Below, one piece after another: positions 25,073-33,360 of a stretch of 41,512 nucleotides of DNA. Source of the DNA: Candidatus Zixiibacteriota bacterium (GTDB lineage Bacteria > Zixibacteria > MSB-5A5 > GN15 > PGXB01); NCBI GenBank assembly GCA_026397505.1, contig JAPLUR010000112.1:1-41512 (forward strand), read 5' to 3'. Within the stretch, counting starts at the first letter, position 1. Each line of letters starts with the position of its first letter. The notes below the pieces were generated by a model that was given only the letters and a program-made list of their open reading frames with translations, was not told where the DNA came from and searched no databases. A program made the position numbers and the translations under genes.

Positions 25073-25433
25073 TCTTTATAGTTTTATAGGCCGGGTGGTC
25101 CATCATTCATGATGGGCTTGCTTTCTTTACAATTCATAAGTGTTCGTCGCAACGAGCATTTTTCCCACAATGAAGTGGCGGCCCACCAGTCCACAGACTA
25201 GGACCCGATGCAAATGAGATATTTGCGCCTGCGGCGCAATGTCAAGACCCTAAGGGGTCGTTGACCGACTTCGCTACGACTCAGAGCAATTAAAGCCCAC
25301 CGCAAGCGGGTGGGCCACCTGAGCCGAATTTAGACGATTGATTTTATAAACTTATTATCATATTTTGGGCAATTAAATGAGGCTTATGATGGCCTTTTGT
25401 GTGTCAGGCAATTAAGACAGGGATCTTACATTT
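25073..25433. repeat. 361-bp gap packed with small inverted repeats
   Basis: No gene is visible. Perfect inverted repeats include CCATCAT/ATGATGG (25100-25115), TTGCGCC/GGCGCAA (25223-25239), GACCC/GGGTC (25246-25259) and GCCCACC/GGTGGGC (25295-25315). A further GGCCCACC-containing segment lies at 25180-25187. Several stem sequences resemble each other (GGCCCACC, GCCCACC), suggesting overlapping insertions or decay of a palindromic element family. Confidence 0.6.
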
Positions 25434-26753
25434 ATGTACAAACTCCTTTCAAACGGTATCGTCCGCCTGTTAATAGCGGCGGCGTGCTATGGCCTGCCGA
25501 TAAATGCGATCGCCGAGGGCGCAGAAAAAATTAAATTCGGCTATTCGCAGAGAATTCGTATCGAGACCACCGACAATGCCACTCATCTGGACAACAGTGC
25601 CGCGGCCGGTTCAAGTTATCTCAGGAACCGGACCAGTTTCATGATTCAATATTTCCCGAAGAATCATATCGCTCTTACGGCCAAGTTGACCAATGAATTC
25701 CGCTATTATATGGTTCCGGAAACAAAAAAATTCAATTTCGATGAAGTATTTTTCGATCTTCTGAATCTGAAAATCGACAGTGCCGGCGGGTATCCTATCG
25801 ATTTGATAATCGGCCGCCAGAATATAAATCTTGGCGAGGGTTTTTTGGTGATGGACGGCGGCCCGCTGGATGGTTCCCGCTCAATCTATTTCAACGCCGC
25901 CCTGGCCAATTGGAATATCAGTTCGAAAAGCAAGCTGTCTTTGATATATACAAACCAGCCGAAGGAAGATAATATTCTCCCGATAATTAATAAGCAGCAT
26001 AAGCAATTGGTTGATCAGCCCGAGCAAGCTCTGATCGCCTATTATGCCGGTTCGATAAAGAAGGCCAAAATCGACGGATACTTCATCTGGAAGAATATCA
26101 AGACGACTGCGATTGCAAAGTCGTCCCAGATTTATTGCCCGGGAATACGTTTTCAGATCCCGATTGTCGGGCGTCTTTCCGTGACCGGTGAAACGGCGGT
26201 ACAGTTCGGGAATTGGGGCGGAGATACTCGCCGTGCCCTGGGCGGTTATCTTTATAGCGAATATCAGACCGGCTGGCCGAAGCTTTTTCCGAAAGCGATA
26301 ACAATCGGCGGAATTTTCTTGAGCGGCGATGATCTGGCCACCAAGAACCATGAAGGTTGGGAACCGATATTTGGGCGATGGCCGAAATGGAGCGATTCAT
26401 ACATATACACTCTCTCCCGCGAAAAATATACTTCATCCCGCGAAAAGGACGTAGCGTACTGGAGCAATCTCGCCTCTATTTTCGCCAAAACCTCCGTTGA
26501 GATTATTCCGGATCTGATTTTTTCGTTCGATTATCATCACCTGATGGCGCCGGAGTATGGCGATTCTCAGGCAGAATTTCCCGGCGGCAAAGGAAGAAAC
26601 CGCGGGGATCTTTTTATCGGGAGATTATTATATAAAATGAATACCCATCTGAGCGGCCATGTAATCTGGGAAAGTTTTGACCCCGGCAGTTACTATTTTG
26701 ATGGCGCCGACAGCTATGGATGGATGCGCATGGAATTAATGCTAACCTTTTAA
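25434..26753 (+). CDS. Alginate-export-like outer-membrane porin
   Basis: After a signal peptide (IVRLLIAAACYGLPINAIA) the 439-residue protein starts FGYSQRIRIETTDNATHLD and SSYLRNRTSFMIQYFPKNH, followed by LIIGRQNINLGEGFLV. This is the pattern of Alginate_exp/DUF1302-type beta-barrel proteins, with Arg-rich inner strands. It ends MRMELMLTF, with the terminal Phe of barrel proteins. These barrels often let organic acids or sugars through. A sodium:solute symporter gene begins 14 bases after its stop, so the two likely form a passage route across both membranes. Substrate cannot be read from the sequence. Confidence 0.7.
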   Translation: MYKLLSNGIVRLLIAAACYGLPINAIAEGAEKIKFGYSQRIRIETTDNATHLDNSAAAGSSYLRNRTSFMIQYFPKNHIALTAKLTNEFRYYMVPETKKFNFDEVFFDLLNLKIDSAGGYPIDLIIGRQNINLGEGFLVMDGGPLDGSRSIYFNAALANWNISSKSKLSLIYTNQPKEDNILPIINKQHKQLVDQPEQALIAYYAGSIKKAKIDGYFIWKNIKTTAIAKSSQIYCPGIRFQIPIVGRLSVTGETAVQFGNWGGDTRRALGGYLYSEYQTGWPKLFPKAITIGGIFLSGDDLATKNHEGWEPIFGRWPKWSDSYIYTLSREKYTSSREKDVAYWSNLASIFAKTSVEIIPDLIFSFDYHHLMAPEYGDSQAEFPGGKGRNRGDLFIGRLLYKMNTHLSGHVIWESFDPGSYYFDGADSYGWMRMELMLTF

Positions 26754-26767
26754 TATCGGATATTGAT

Positions 26768-28198
26768 ATGCTGGCAAGAATAATCGTCATCTCTGCTTTT
26801 GCACTAATGACCGTGATTGTCGGGATTATCGGATTCCGGCGGACGCGTTCTTTTTCGGATTATTTTCTTGGGGGCGGAACAATCGGCCCTTTCATGACCG
26901 CTTTCACTTACGGCGCAGCCTATTTTTCGGCGGTACTCTTTATCGGTTTTGCCGGGAAAGTGGGTTGGGATTTCGGGCTTTCAGGGCTATGGATAGTAGT
27001 CGGGAATGCCCTCATCGGGGTGCTCGGGGTCTGGTGGCTTATGGGACATCGGATCAAGCAGATGTCGATTGACTATCAGGTTCAGACCATGCCGGAGTAC
27101 TTTGAAAAACGATATGACAGCCCATTTTTCAAGCTCTTCAGCTCGATAGCGATTTTTGTTTTTTTCATTCCTTATTCGGCGGCCGTGTTTATCGGACTGG
27201 CTTATCTTTTTCAGGTCAATTTTGATATCGCATATTCCGGGGCGCTGCTGTTTATGGGAGGATTTACCGCTCTATATATGGTCATGGGCGGTTATAAATC
27301 AATGACCATGATCGATGTTATCTTTGGGATAATTATGGCGGCCGGTTCGGCGGTTCTTCTGGCCAGCACGGCCGGTGCGGCCGGAGGGCTAGGAGCCCTG
27401 AACGACAAACTGACTTTGATTAACCCCAAATTGACCGAAATTGTCGGACCGCCGGGATTCTGGCCGTTGTTTTCCCTGGTCTTTCTGACCAGTGTGGCCC
27501 CTTTTGCCATGCCGCAACTGGTGCAGAAATTTTACGCCATCAAAGACCGCAGAGCGATTCGAATTGGGATGGGGGCATCAACCTTATTTGCCGTTCTCAT
27601 CGGGAGCGCCGCCTATTTTGCCGGCGCCACCGGCCGGGTCCTGTTATCGCCCGAAAACGCACCTGCGGCATTCAAAGACGGCAAACCGATTTTCGATGCT
27701 CTCATGCCGGAGTTGCTGACCAATGTAATCCCGCCGTCACTTTCCATCCTGATGCTGCTTCTGATTCTATCGGCCTCGATGTCGACTCTGGCGGCGCTGG
27801 TTCTGTTATCCAGTTCATCGATCGCCAAAGACATCTATGCCGGATTCATAAACAAAAATGTTTCGGATAAGAAGCTGACCCTGTATATGCGGATTTTCAG
27901 CTCCCTGTTCATAATCCTTTCGGTAATATTCGCCTATTATAAGCCGGCAACCATCGTAGCCATACTGGGGATATCCTGGGGGGCGGTCGGCTCGACCTTC
28001 CTTGGTCCCTTCTTTTGGGGACTTCTGTCGAAACGTATGAATAAGGTGGGCGCGATCGCATCATCATTTCTCGGCCTGGGTGTCTGTATTGTGCTTTATG
28101 CCACCGGCATGCCCTCACCGCAGGCGGGAACGATCGGCATGATAACATCGCTGGTGGTTAATCCGGTGGTAAGTCTCTTGTATAGGCAGATAAAATAG
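26768..28198 (+). CDS. Sodium:solute symporter family (SSS) transporter
   Basis: The 476-residue protein has about 13 hydrophobic segments. The SSS signature is visible: RRTRSFSDYFLGGGTIGPFMTAFTYGAAYFSA, the core MGGYKSMTMIDVIFGIIMAAGS, and APFAMPQLVQKFYAIKDRRAIR. It also has LLILSASMSTLAALVLLSSSSIAKDIY, the Na2-site serine segment of the family. I chose ATG 26768 because it opens the first membrane helix; an in-frame ATG at 26720 would overlap the porin gene and add 16 residues. Members take up sugars, proline, acetate or similar compounds with sodium. Pairing with an outer-membrane barrel points to a small organic nutrient. Confidence 0.85.
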   Translation: MLARIIVISAFALMTVIVGIIGFRRTRSFSDYFLGGGTIGPFMTAFTYGAAYFSAVLFIGFAGKVGWDFGLSGLWIVVGNALIGVLGVWWLMGHRIKQMSIDYQVQTMPEYFEKRYDSPFFKLFSSIAIFVFFIPYSAAVFIGLAYLFQVNFDIAYSGALLFMGGFTALYMVMGGYKSMTMIDVIFGIIMAAGSAVLLASTAGAAGGLGALNDKLTLINPKLTEIVGPPGFWPLFSLVFLTSVAPFAMPQLVQKFYAIKDRRAIRIGMGASTLFAVLIGSAAYFAGATGRVLLSPENAPAAFKDGKPIFDALMPELLTNVIPPSLSILMLLLILSASMSTLAALVLLSSSSIAKDIYAGFINKNVSDKKLTLYMRIFSSLFIILSVIFAYYKPATIVAILGISWGAVGSTFLGPFFWGLLSKRMNKVGAIASSFLGLGVCIVLYATGMPSPQAGTIGMITSLVVNPVVSLLYRQIK

Positions 28199-28374
28199 GG
28201 AGAGATTCATTCTCTGCGGGTAACCCGTTGTTCAATACATAGCGGCCCTGAGGAAACTCGATTGGCGGGCGGGGTAAGTGCGAAAAATGTCGAAAGCGTC
28301 CATCGGCGGCGGGCTTTTGACCTATCAGAACCGAATTTGCAAAAGGACGATTGCTTGAATTCCTAGCTCGTCTA

Positions 28375-28431
28375 TTGACTGCCGCAATATATTATAATAT
28401 ATTGACATTGGATTTCTATTACCAAAAGGAG
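28375..28431 (+). promoter_or_regulatory. Candidate promoter and ribosome site of the membrane protein/hydrolase pair
   Basis: TTGACT (28375-28380) and TATATT (28398-28403) are spaced by 17 nt. A strong AAAGGAG at 28425-28431 stands 9 nt before ATG 28441 and decides that start over any earlier one. Confidence 0.55.
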
Positions 28432-28440
28432 ATTATCGCA

Positions 28441-29139
28441 ATGAACGATGCTAAGATTCTGAATCTGGTTTTGCCTTATGCCATAAATGCTTGTGCGATC
28501 GGCGTGATCGTCATGGCAATAATTCAGCTCTTCAAGGTGTCAGTCCGAAGCATATTTCATAGTTTTTCGGTGCATAAGTGGTTGCATGGCGGGGGCCTGT
28601 GCAATAGGAATAATATCGAAGGCCCGCGTAATTGCCATATTTTTGATAACTTGATATCACTTTCAACGTCGGGAAATGCAAAATCCCTATTTAAGTTGCC
28701 ATTGGAGCAATTATGCGGGCAGATAGCCACAGCGGCACAGGTGGCGCTCAGTTATCCGGATAAAAATGAAGAATTGCTTTTCGCATTTGTAGGATCAGAT
28801 GAACAGAGCAAGGCAAGTGTGGAAAAATATATAGAACTGAAAAAGAGCCCCTTGTCTACAGAGGGGAATCAAGATGCTTTAATTGAAAGTCGAAACAGGG
28901 TTGGCCATGCTATTCAGAGGAATATTGATTCCCTTCAGGTTTCTGTTGGATATAGGTGGCGATTTTATTTGAAATTGGCGGCCATAGTCTTGAGTGCTCT
29001 GCTGATGAGCAGATTTTCCATATTTAAGAGTGAAGATGTTGGATTCTACATTATATATTTTGCGACGGCGATATTCGCGGGATATGCCGCTTCTATTGCA
29101 CGCGATATTGTGGCAGCCGTGGAAAGGGTACGCAGATGA
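28441..29139 (+). CDS. Membrane protein of unknown function, partner of alpha/beta hydrolase
   Basis: The 232-residue protein has an N-terminal helix (VLPYAINACAIGVIVMAIIQLF) and two C-terminal helices (LKLAAIVLSALLMSRFSIF and GFYIIYFATAIFAGYAASIA). The middle ~130 residues are probably cytoplasmic if both ends are arranged as the positive residues suggest. They include LEQLCGQIATAAQVALSYPDKNEELL and RVGHAIQRNIDSLQVSVGYRWRFYL. I do not recognise a named family. The next gene overlaps by the four bases ATGA, so they form a coupled pair. The AT-rich codon use differs from the symporter upstream. It may anchor or inhibit the hydrolase. Confidence 0.6.
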   Translation: MNDAKILNLVLPYAINACAIGVIVMAIIQLFKVSVRSIFHSFSVHKWLHGGGLCNRNNIEGPRNCHIFDNLISLSTSGNAKSLFKLPLEQLCGQIATAAQVALSYPDKNEELLFAFVGSDEQSKASVEKYIELKKSPLSTEGNQDALIESRNRVGHAIQRNIDSLQVSVGYRWRFYLKLAAIVLSALLMSRFSIFKSEDVGFYIIYFATAIFAGYAASIARDIVAAVERVRR

Positions 29140-30008
29140 TGGATTCGGAGTCGGAGTTGCGCTGCAATGAGATATCTGTAAGGAAAGACGAACATAGTTC
29201 AGAATTGGCCGACAGTGTTCAGCCATTCGGGAATCAGAAGTTCATTATGAATAGAATGATTATTCTGATCCACGGATATAATGTATCTCAGAAAAAAGCG
29301 ACTGATTCCTATTCTGCATTTGTTACTCAATTGAAGAAAACCAATAATTCGACGAACTTACTGAACTCGATCTGGAAATTTCACTGGCCAGGAAACCACA
29401 ACAATAGGGTCCTTTCATTATTCAGTTATCCTTTGCAGATAGACAAAGCGAAAAAGGCTGCTACCTTGCTCTCAAAATATCTGAGAAATAATGTCGCGGG
29501 CGGACAGGAAATTGTTTTTGTGGCGCATTCGCTGGGTTGCCGCCTTGTCTTCGAAACGGTCGGTGAGCTCATAAAAGCGGGTCATCTTAAACTTGCCTTT
29601 AATGCGAAACTGTGTCTTATGGGTGCTGCCGTGCCAGTCTATATGCTCCTTCCGCCAGATAGCCCCTTCATGCCGGTGATAGTAAATACAGGGCGTCAGG
29701 CTGTGTTCTATTCTACAAATGACACTACACTCCGATGGTTTTTTCCATCCGGTCAGACAGTGGCGCGCGAAGGTTTTTTCCCAGTTGCAATTGGACTTGA
29801 AGGCGGGCCACAAGGAGTCTGGAAAGGGCAGAGTGAAAACACCTGGCTTAGACATTCCGAATATTGGGGAAACGAAGATATTTGGCAAAGTTTCAAATTA
29901 TTTCTTGGTGATCAGAAATTTCGTAAATTCCCTGAACGAAGAAATGACGAATGGGAATTGCAGCCTCCCAATGTAATTAATTCATACTGCGGTACAATAT
30001 CCTTATAA
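29136..30008 (+). CDS. Serine alpha/beta hydrolase (DUF900/DUF726-like)
   Basis: The 290-residue protein has the oxyanion-type motif MIILIHGYNVSQ, the nucleophile elbow VAHSLGCRLV, a probable catalytic Asp in FYSTNDTTLRW and a probable catalytic His in WLRHSEYWGN. Such a triad with H-S-x-YW occurs in DUF900/DUF726-type hydrolases. There is no signal peptide, so it acts in the cytoplasm or at the inner-membrane face beside its coupled membrane partner. Lipase, esterase or another acyl-hydrolase activity is plausible. The first ~35 residues may be dispensable; other ATGs lie at 29139, 29247 and 29256. Confidence 0.75.
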   Translation: MMDSESELRCNEISVRKDEHSSELADSVQPFGNQKFIMNRMIILIHGYNVSQKKATDSYSAFVTQLKKTNNSTNLLNSIWKFHWPGNHNNRVLSLFSYPLQIDKAKKAATLLSKYLRNNVAGGQEIVFVAHSLGCRLVFETVGELIKAGHLKLAFNAKLCLMGAAVPVYMLLPPDSPFMPVIVNTGRQAVFYSTNDTTLRWFFPSGQTVAREGFFPVAIGLEGGPQGVWKGQSENTWLRHSEYWGNEDIWQSFKLFLGDQKFRKFPERRNDEWELQPPNVINSYCGTISL

Positions 30009-30196
30009 GAATAATAGTTAATTTTATTAATCTGCACGACCATTTTGCAATTGCATCTGCGTAATAGAATGTGAATAGCATTTCTTTCATAGGTCAACCA
30101 TAATTCAGGGAGATTCCCCAAGTGCCCTTGTTTATCAATGATTTATCCATATATTATGCCCATGAATTATATAAGAATTGAATATCCGCTTTAATT

Positions 30197-30913
30197 ATGT
30201 CTGATAATCCCTGGTTAAAGGCCAGAGACCTCTGCCGGTATTACCGGCGCGGGCGGTATGAGGTTAAGGCGCTTGATGGTGTCACGATCAATATCGAACG
30301 GGGCAATTTTGTCGCGGTGGTCGGCGCCTCCGGCTCGGGGAAATCGACCCTGCTGAATCTTCTGGCCGGGCTGGATACACCAACCTCGGGCGGAGTGACG
30401 CTGGCGGAGGAATCCCTGTACGACTTATCGCGCGGTCAGTTGGCAGCCTATCGGGCACATAAAGTGGGGATGGTCTTTCAGTCGTTCAATCTAATATCGC
30501 ATTATACTGCATTGCAGAATGTGGAAGCAGCGCTCTATTTCAATGATACGCCGCATCGGGAAAGGAAGCGAAAAGCAACCGCTATTCTGGAACAACTGGG
30601 TCTGGCCGACCGGCTGACACATCGCCCGGCTGACCTTTCCGGCGGCGAGCAGCAACGGGTGGCGATGGCGCGGGCGATTGTGAAGGAACCGGAAATCCTC
30701 TTTGCCGACGAACCGACCGGGAATCTCGACCATGATAATGCCCTGCAGATTATAGAATTAATAAAGAGTTTGAACGGTAAGGGCCTGACCGTGGTAATGG
30801 TCACGCATAACCTTGAACTGGCGCAGCAATATGCCGGGACAACCTTCCGGATGAATTACGGACGTCTTGTTGATGCCGGTGCAAAGACAATCGAACGGGA
30901 CGGTGCCCTGTGA
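30197..30913 (+). CDS. ABC transporter ATP-binding protein, MacB/LolD-type
   Basis: This 238-residue nucleotide-binding protein has Walker A GASGSGKST, Q-loop MVFQSFNLI, signature LSGGEQQRVAMARA, Walker B ILFADEPTGNLD and H-loop VMVTHNLELA. The NLIxxxTALxNVExxL stretch and NLD ending of Walker B are typical of the LolD/MacB/FtsE group that drives mechanotransmission rather than classical transport. The permease gene overlaps its stop by 4 bases (GTGA), so they form one exporter. No periplasmic adaptor (MacA-type) gene is adjacent. Confidence 0.93.
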   Translation: MSDNPWLKARDLCRYYRRGRYEVKALDGVTINIERGNFVAVVGASGSGKSTLLNLLAGLDTPTSGGVTLAEESLYDLSRGQLAAYRAHKVGMVFQSFNLISHYTALQNVEAALYFNDTPHRERKRKATAILEQLGLADRLTHRPADLSGGEQQRVAMARAIVKEPEILFADEPTGNLDHDNALQIIELIKSLNGKGLTVVMVTHNLELAQQYAGTTFRMNYGRLVDAGAKTIERDGAL

Positions 30914-32373
30914 CTTTCCGCGATAAACTGGCGGTTTCGATCGGAAATCTGCTCCGCATGAAACTGCGGACTTTTCTGACCACCTCCGGCGTGGTGATCG
31001 CCATTGCCGCTTTTGTGTCGATGCTTTCGTTTGGGGCGGGCAACCAGAAATATATCACCGAGCAATTTGACAAGCTGGGGCTTTTTTCGACCATGCAGGT
31101 CTATCCCAAAAAGAACACGGAAAACGAAAATTCCTCCAAGGCGGCTGTTCTCGATCAGACGGCGTTGGAGAAGTTGTCGCAGTTGCATGGGGTCAACCTG
31201 GCTTACCCTTATGATGCATTCACGGTTACGGCGACGGTTGATGATTCGGTCATAACAAGCAAAGCACAAGCGCTTGGCACCGAGGCGCTCCGGACAAAGC
31301 TTTTTTCGGGAATTCTGGCCGGTGAACCGTTTGCCGATGACAGCGCCCGCGAGGTTCTGGTGACCAAATGGCTGCTGGACACTCTGAAGTTAGGCAGTCC
31401 CGATTCCGTCCTCGGCAAAAAATTGGTGCTCGCCATGCGGGTTTCAAGTATCGATAGTGGCCTGGCCCATATTCTGGCGGATGAGGGGAAGACAGTGCGC
31501 GACCGTTTAGAGAAAATAGCTTTTGACTCGTTGCGCTATGAGTCGTATCGACAGCGGACTATTCGGGGGGAAGTGAACGGTGCCATCAGAAGATTCCTGA
31601 ACGGGTTCCTGAATGCCCGCGATGAAATCCGCGACACTTTTACTATCTGCGGCGTTCTGGGGCAGGAGCATATGGGGGGATTGCGGATCGAGCCGATAAT
31701 CGTGCCGACCGCCACAGCGCTCAAGTTCAGCAGTTCCGGTTTCAGCAGCGATCCGGCCGAGCTTTTTACCGCCATGAGCAGCGGCACACTTTTGCCGGCG
31801 GAGGGTGAAACCGACGCCCGAAGTTTCAGTCAGGTGACACTGGACCTTGACCCACGAGTGCCGTTCAAGCTTGTAAAAGATTCGGTCGAGGCGATGGGGT
31901 TCCGTGCGTTCAGTTTTGCCGAACAGTTCAGCGAGATACAAAAATTCTTTTTCTATTTCGACCTAGCCCTGGGGGTAATCGGATTGATTGCACTGGTTAC
32001 CGCCTCGCTGGGAATAATCAATACCATGGTAATGTCGATTCTGGAGCGGAAACGTGAGATTGGGGTCCTCAAGTCGTTGGGCGCGGATGACAGCGACATT
32101 CGTTTCCTCTTTCTGGTCGAATCGGGTGTGATCGGCGCCATCGGCGCATCCGCCGGGATATTTTTCGGGTGGGTTATCACCAGAGTGGCCTCGGGCATGG
32201 CGCATATCGTAATGCAGCGCGAGGGAATCCCGCCGATGGAACTCTTTGCTCTCCCGCTCTGGTTGATTCTAATCGCACTGGCGATCGGTATCGGGGTGAG
32301 TCTTCTGGCAGGCGCATACCCGGCCGGTCGGGCGGCGCATGTCGATCCGGTCGAGGCGTTGAGAAACGACTAG
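30910..32373 (+). CDS. MacB-like ABC permease (FtsX domain)
   Basis: Starting with GTG at 30910, the 487 residues have an N-terminal membrane helix (LRTFLTTSGVVIAIAAFVSMLSFGAGNQ), the MacB_PCD opening. A large periplasmic region follows, and three C-terminal helices contain the FtsX signature: LGIINTMVMSILERKREIGVLKSLGADDSDI, then a GAIGASAGIFFGWVI helix and GIGVSLLAGAYPAGRAAHVDPVEALRND. This topology is a type VII ABC transporter. With its ATPase partner it likely exports a lipid, peptide or antibiotic, or moves lipoproteins. The substrate is not evident. Confidence 0.9.
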   Translation: MTFRDKLAVSIGNLLRMKLRTFLTTSGVVIAIAAFVSMLSFGAGNQKYITEQFDKLGLFSTMQVYPKKNTENENSSKAAVLDQTALEKLSQLHGVNLAYPYDAFTVTATVDDSVITSKAQALGTEALRTKLFSGILAGEPFADDSAREVLVTKWLLDTLKLGSPDSVLGKKLVLAMRVSSIDSGLAHILADEGKTVRDRLEKIAFDSLRYESYRQRTIRGEVNGAIRRFLNGFLNARDEIRDTFTICGVLGQEHMGGLRIEPIIVPTATALKFSSSGFSSDPAELFTAMSSGTLLPAEGETDARSFSQVTLDLDPRVPFKLVKDSVEAMGFRAFSFAEQFSEIQKFFFYFDLALGVIGLIALVTASLGIINTMVMSILERKREIGVLKSLGADDSDIRFLFLVESGVIGAIGASAGIFFGWVITRVASGMAHIVMQREGIPPMELFALPLWLILIALAIGIGVSLLAGAYPAGRAAHVDPVEALRND

Positions 32374-32581
32374 TGCTGCCATAAATTCTTTCATTTCGGA
32401 AAATCATTAAACTGGAGTGCCAATTGCCAAAAGATCCCTCGCGGCAATATCGCTGAAAGAGGAGATGTTATCGTGCAATGTAAAAGAGATCGAAAACGCC
32501 GGGTTTCCGACCTGTCATATTCTATAACTCCCGTTCCAGTCTCGATTGTAGCCTTAATAAGGCCGGAGTTGCCACTCAGGA

Positions 32582-33055
32582 TTATTCCGGAAGATACTTT
32601 ATTACAACCGTGAAAGTATCGGATCCAAGATCGATTACATTCATCAAGATTAGCGTATCGCCTGTTATATTCCAAATACCGGAGGATGTATCAATTGTCG
32701 GTTCCGGGATGCCGTTGGTAATTTTCATTATGATCTTAAGAGTATCGCTCTTGACCCATAAAGTCCCGCTCCGGGTAAAGACTACCTGGCTGTTGTAGGT
32801 CTCGGCGCTGTTCCATGTATCGTTGGAGTGAAATGTAACAGATCCTGCCTGGGAAGTATCGGTCATGCTGATCTCGGCAAATGATCCTATCGGAACCCCG
32901 TCCTGCGTGCCTGAGTGATACCACCACGTGCCGACAAGATTTGAGGGAATGGTATATTCGGGATTGGTGATTTTCTTATCATCATCGCCGCAACCAATTC
33001 CAATCAGAAGGGTTAACAATAAAATGAATCCCGTAATTAACATTGAAGTTTTCAT
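32582..33055 (-). CDS. Small lipoprotein, lipocalin-like
   Basis: The 157-residue protein has a lipobox after LLTLLIGIG with cysteine at residue 22 and a DDDKK patch right behind, suggesting outer-membrane sorting. The mature part starts LVGTWWYHSGTQDG and ends DTLILMNVIDLGSDTFTVVIKY, a strand-rich pattern like Lipocalin_5-type domains that begin GTW. AAAGGATTCTG precedes the ATG. It stands alone between the ABC permease and the radical SAM gene. No specific ligand can be named. Confidence 0.7.
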   Translation of the reverse strand: MKTSMLITGFILLLTLLIGIGCGDDDKKITNPEYTIPSNLVGTWWYHSGTQDGVPIGSFAEISMTDTSQAGSVTFHSNDTWNSAETYNSQVVFTRSGTLWVKSDTLKIIMKITNGIPEPTIDTSSGIWNITGDTLILMNVIDLGSDTFTVVIKYLPE

Positions 33056-33360
33056 CAGAATCCTTTGTCTCTTGAGTTTCAGATAATACTCCTATATAAA
33101 TGGATATACAAGGGATGTCAAGCAATTTCAGGCAGGAAAATTTCCGATTTCTGCGGATGAGGGCGAAAACTGGACAAGATTAGAGTCATATAATACCGAC
33201 ATAACATAGGTTTACTGATTGATAATAACGAATGACTATCCGATATGAAAAGAGGGTCAAGTCACCCTTCAGCGACTCAGCCGCTGTATATTACAGACCA
33301 GTTTAATCCGGCGCATCAGGGTTTTTGTAGGCGCCATATTAATTTATATTTCCGGAAAAT
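33056..33360. other. 305-bp gap between lipoprotein and radical SAM genes
   Basis: No gene is convincing here. The left end upstream of the lipoprotein is AT-rich and presumably holds its promoter. The rest has no strong repeat or stem. Confidence 0.4.
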
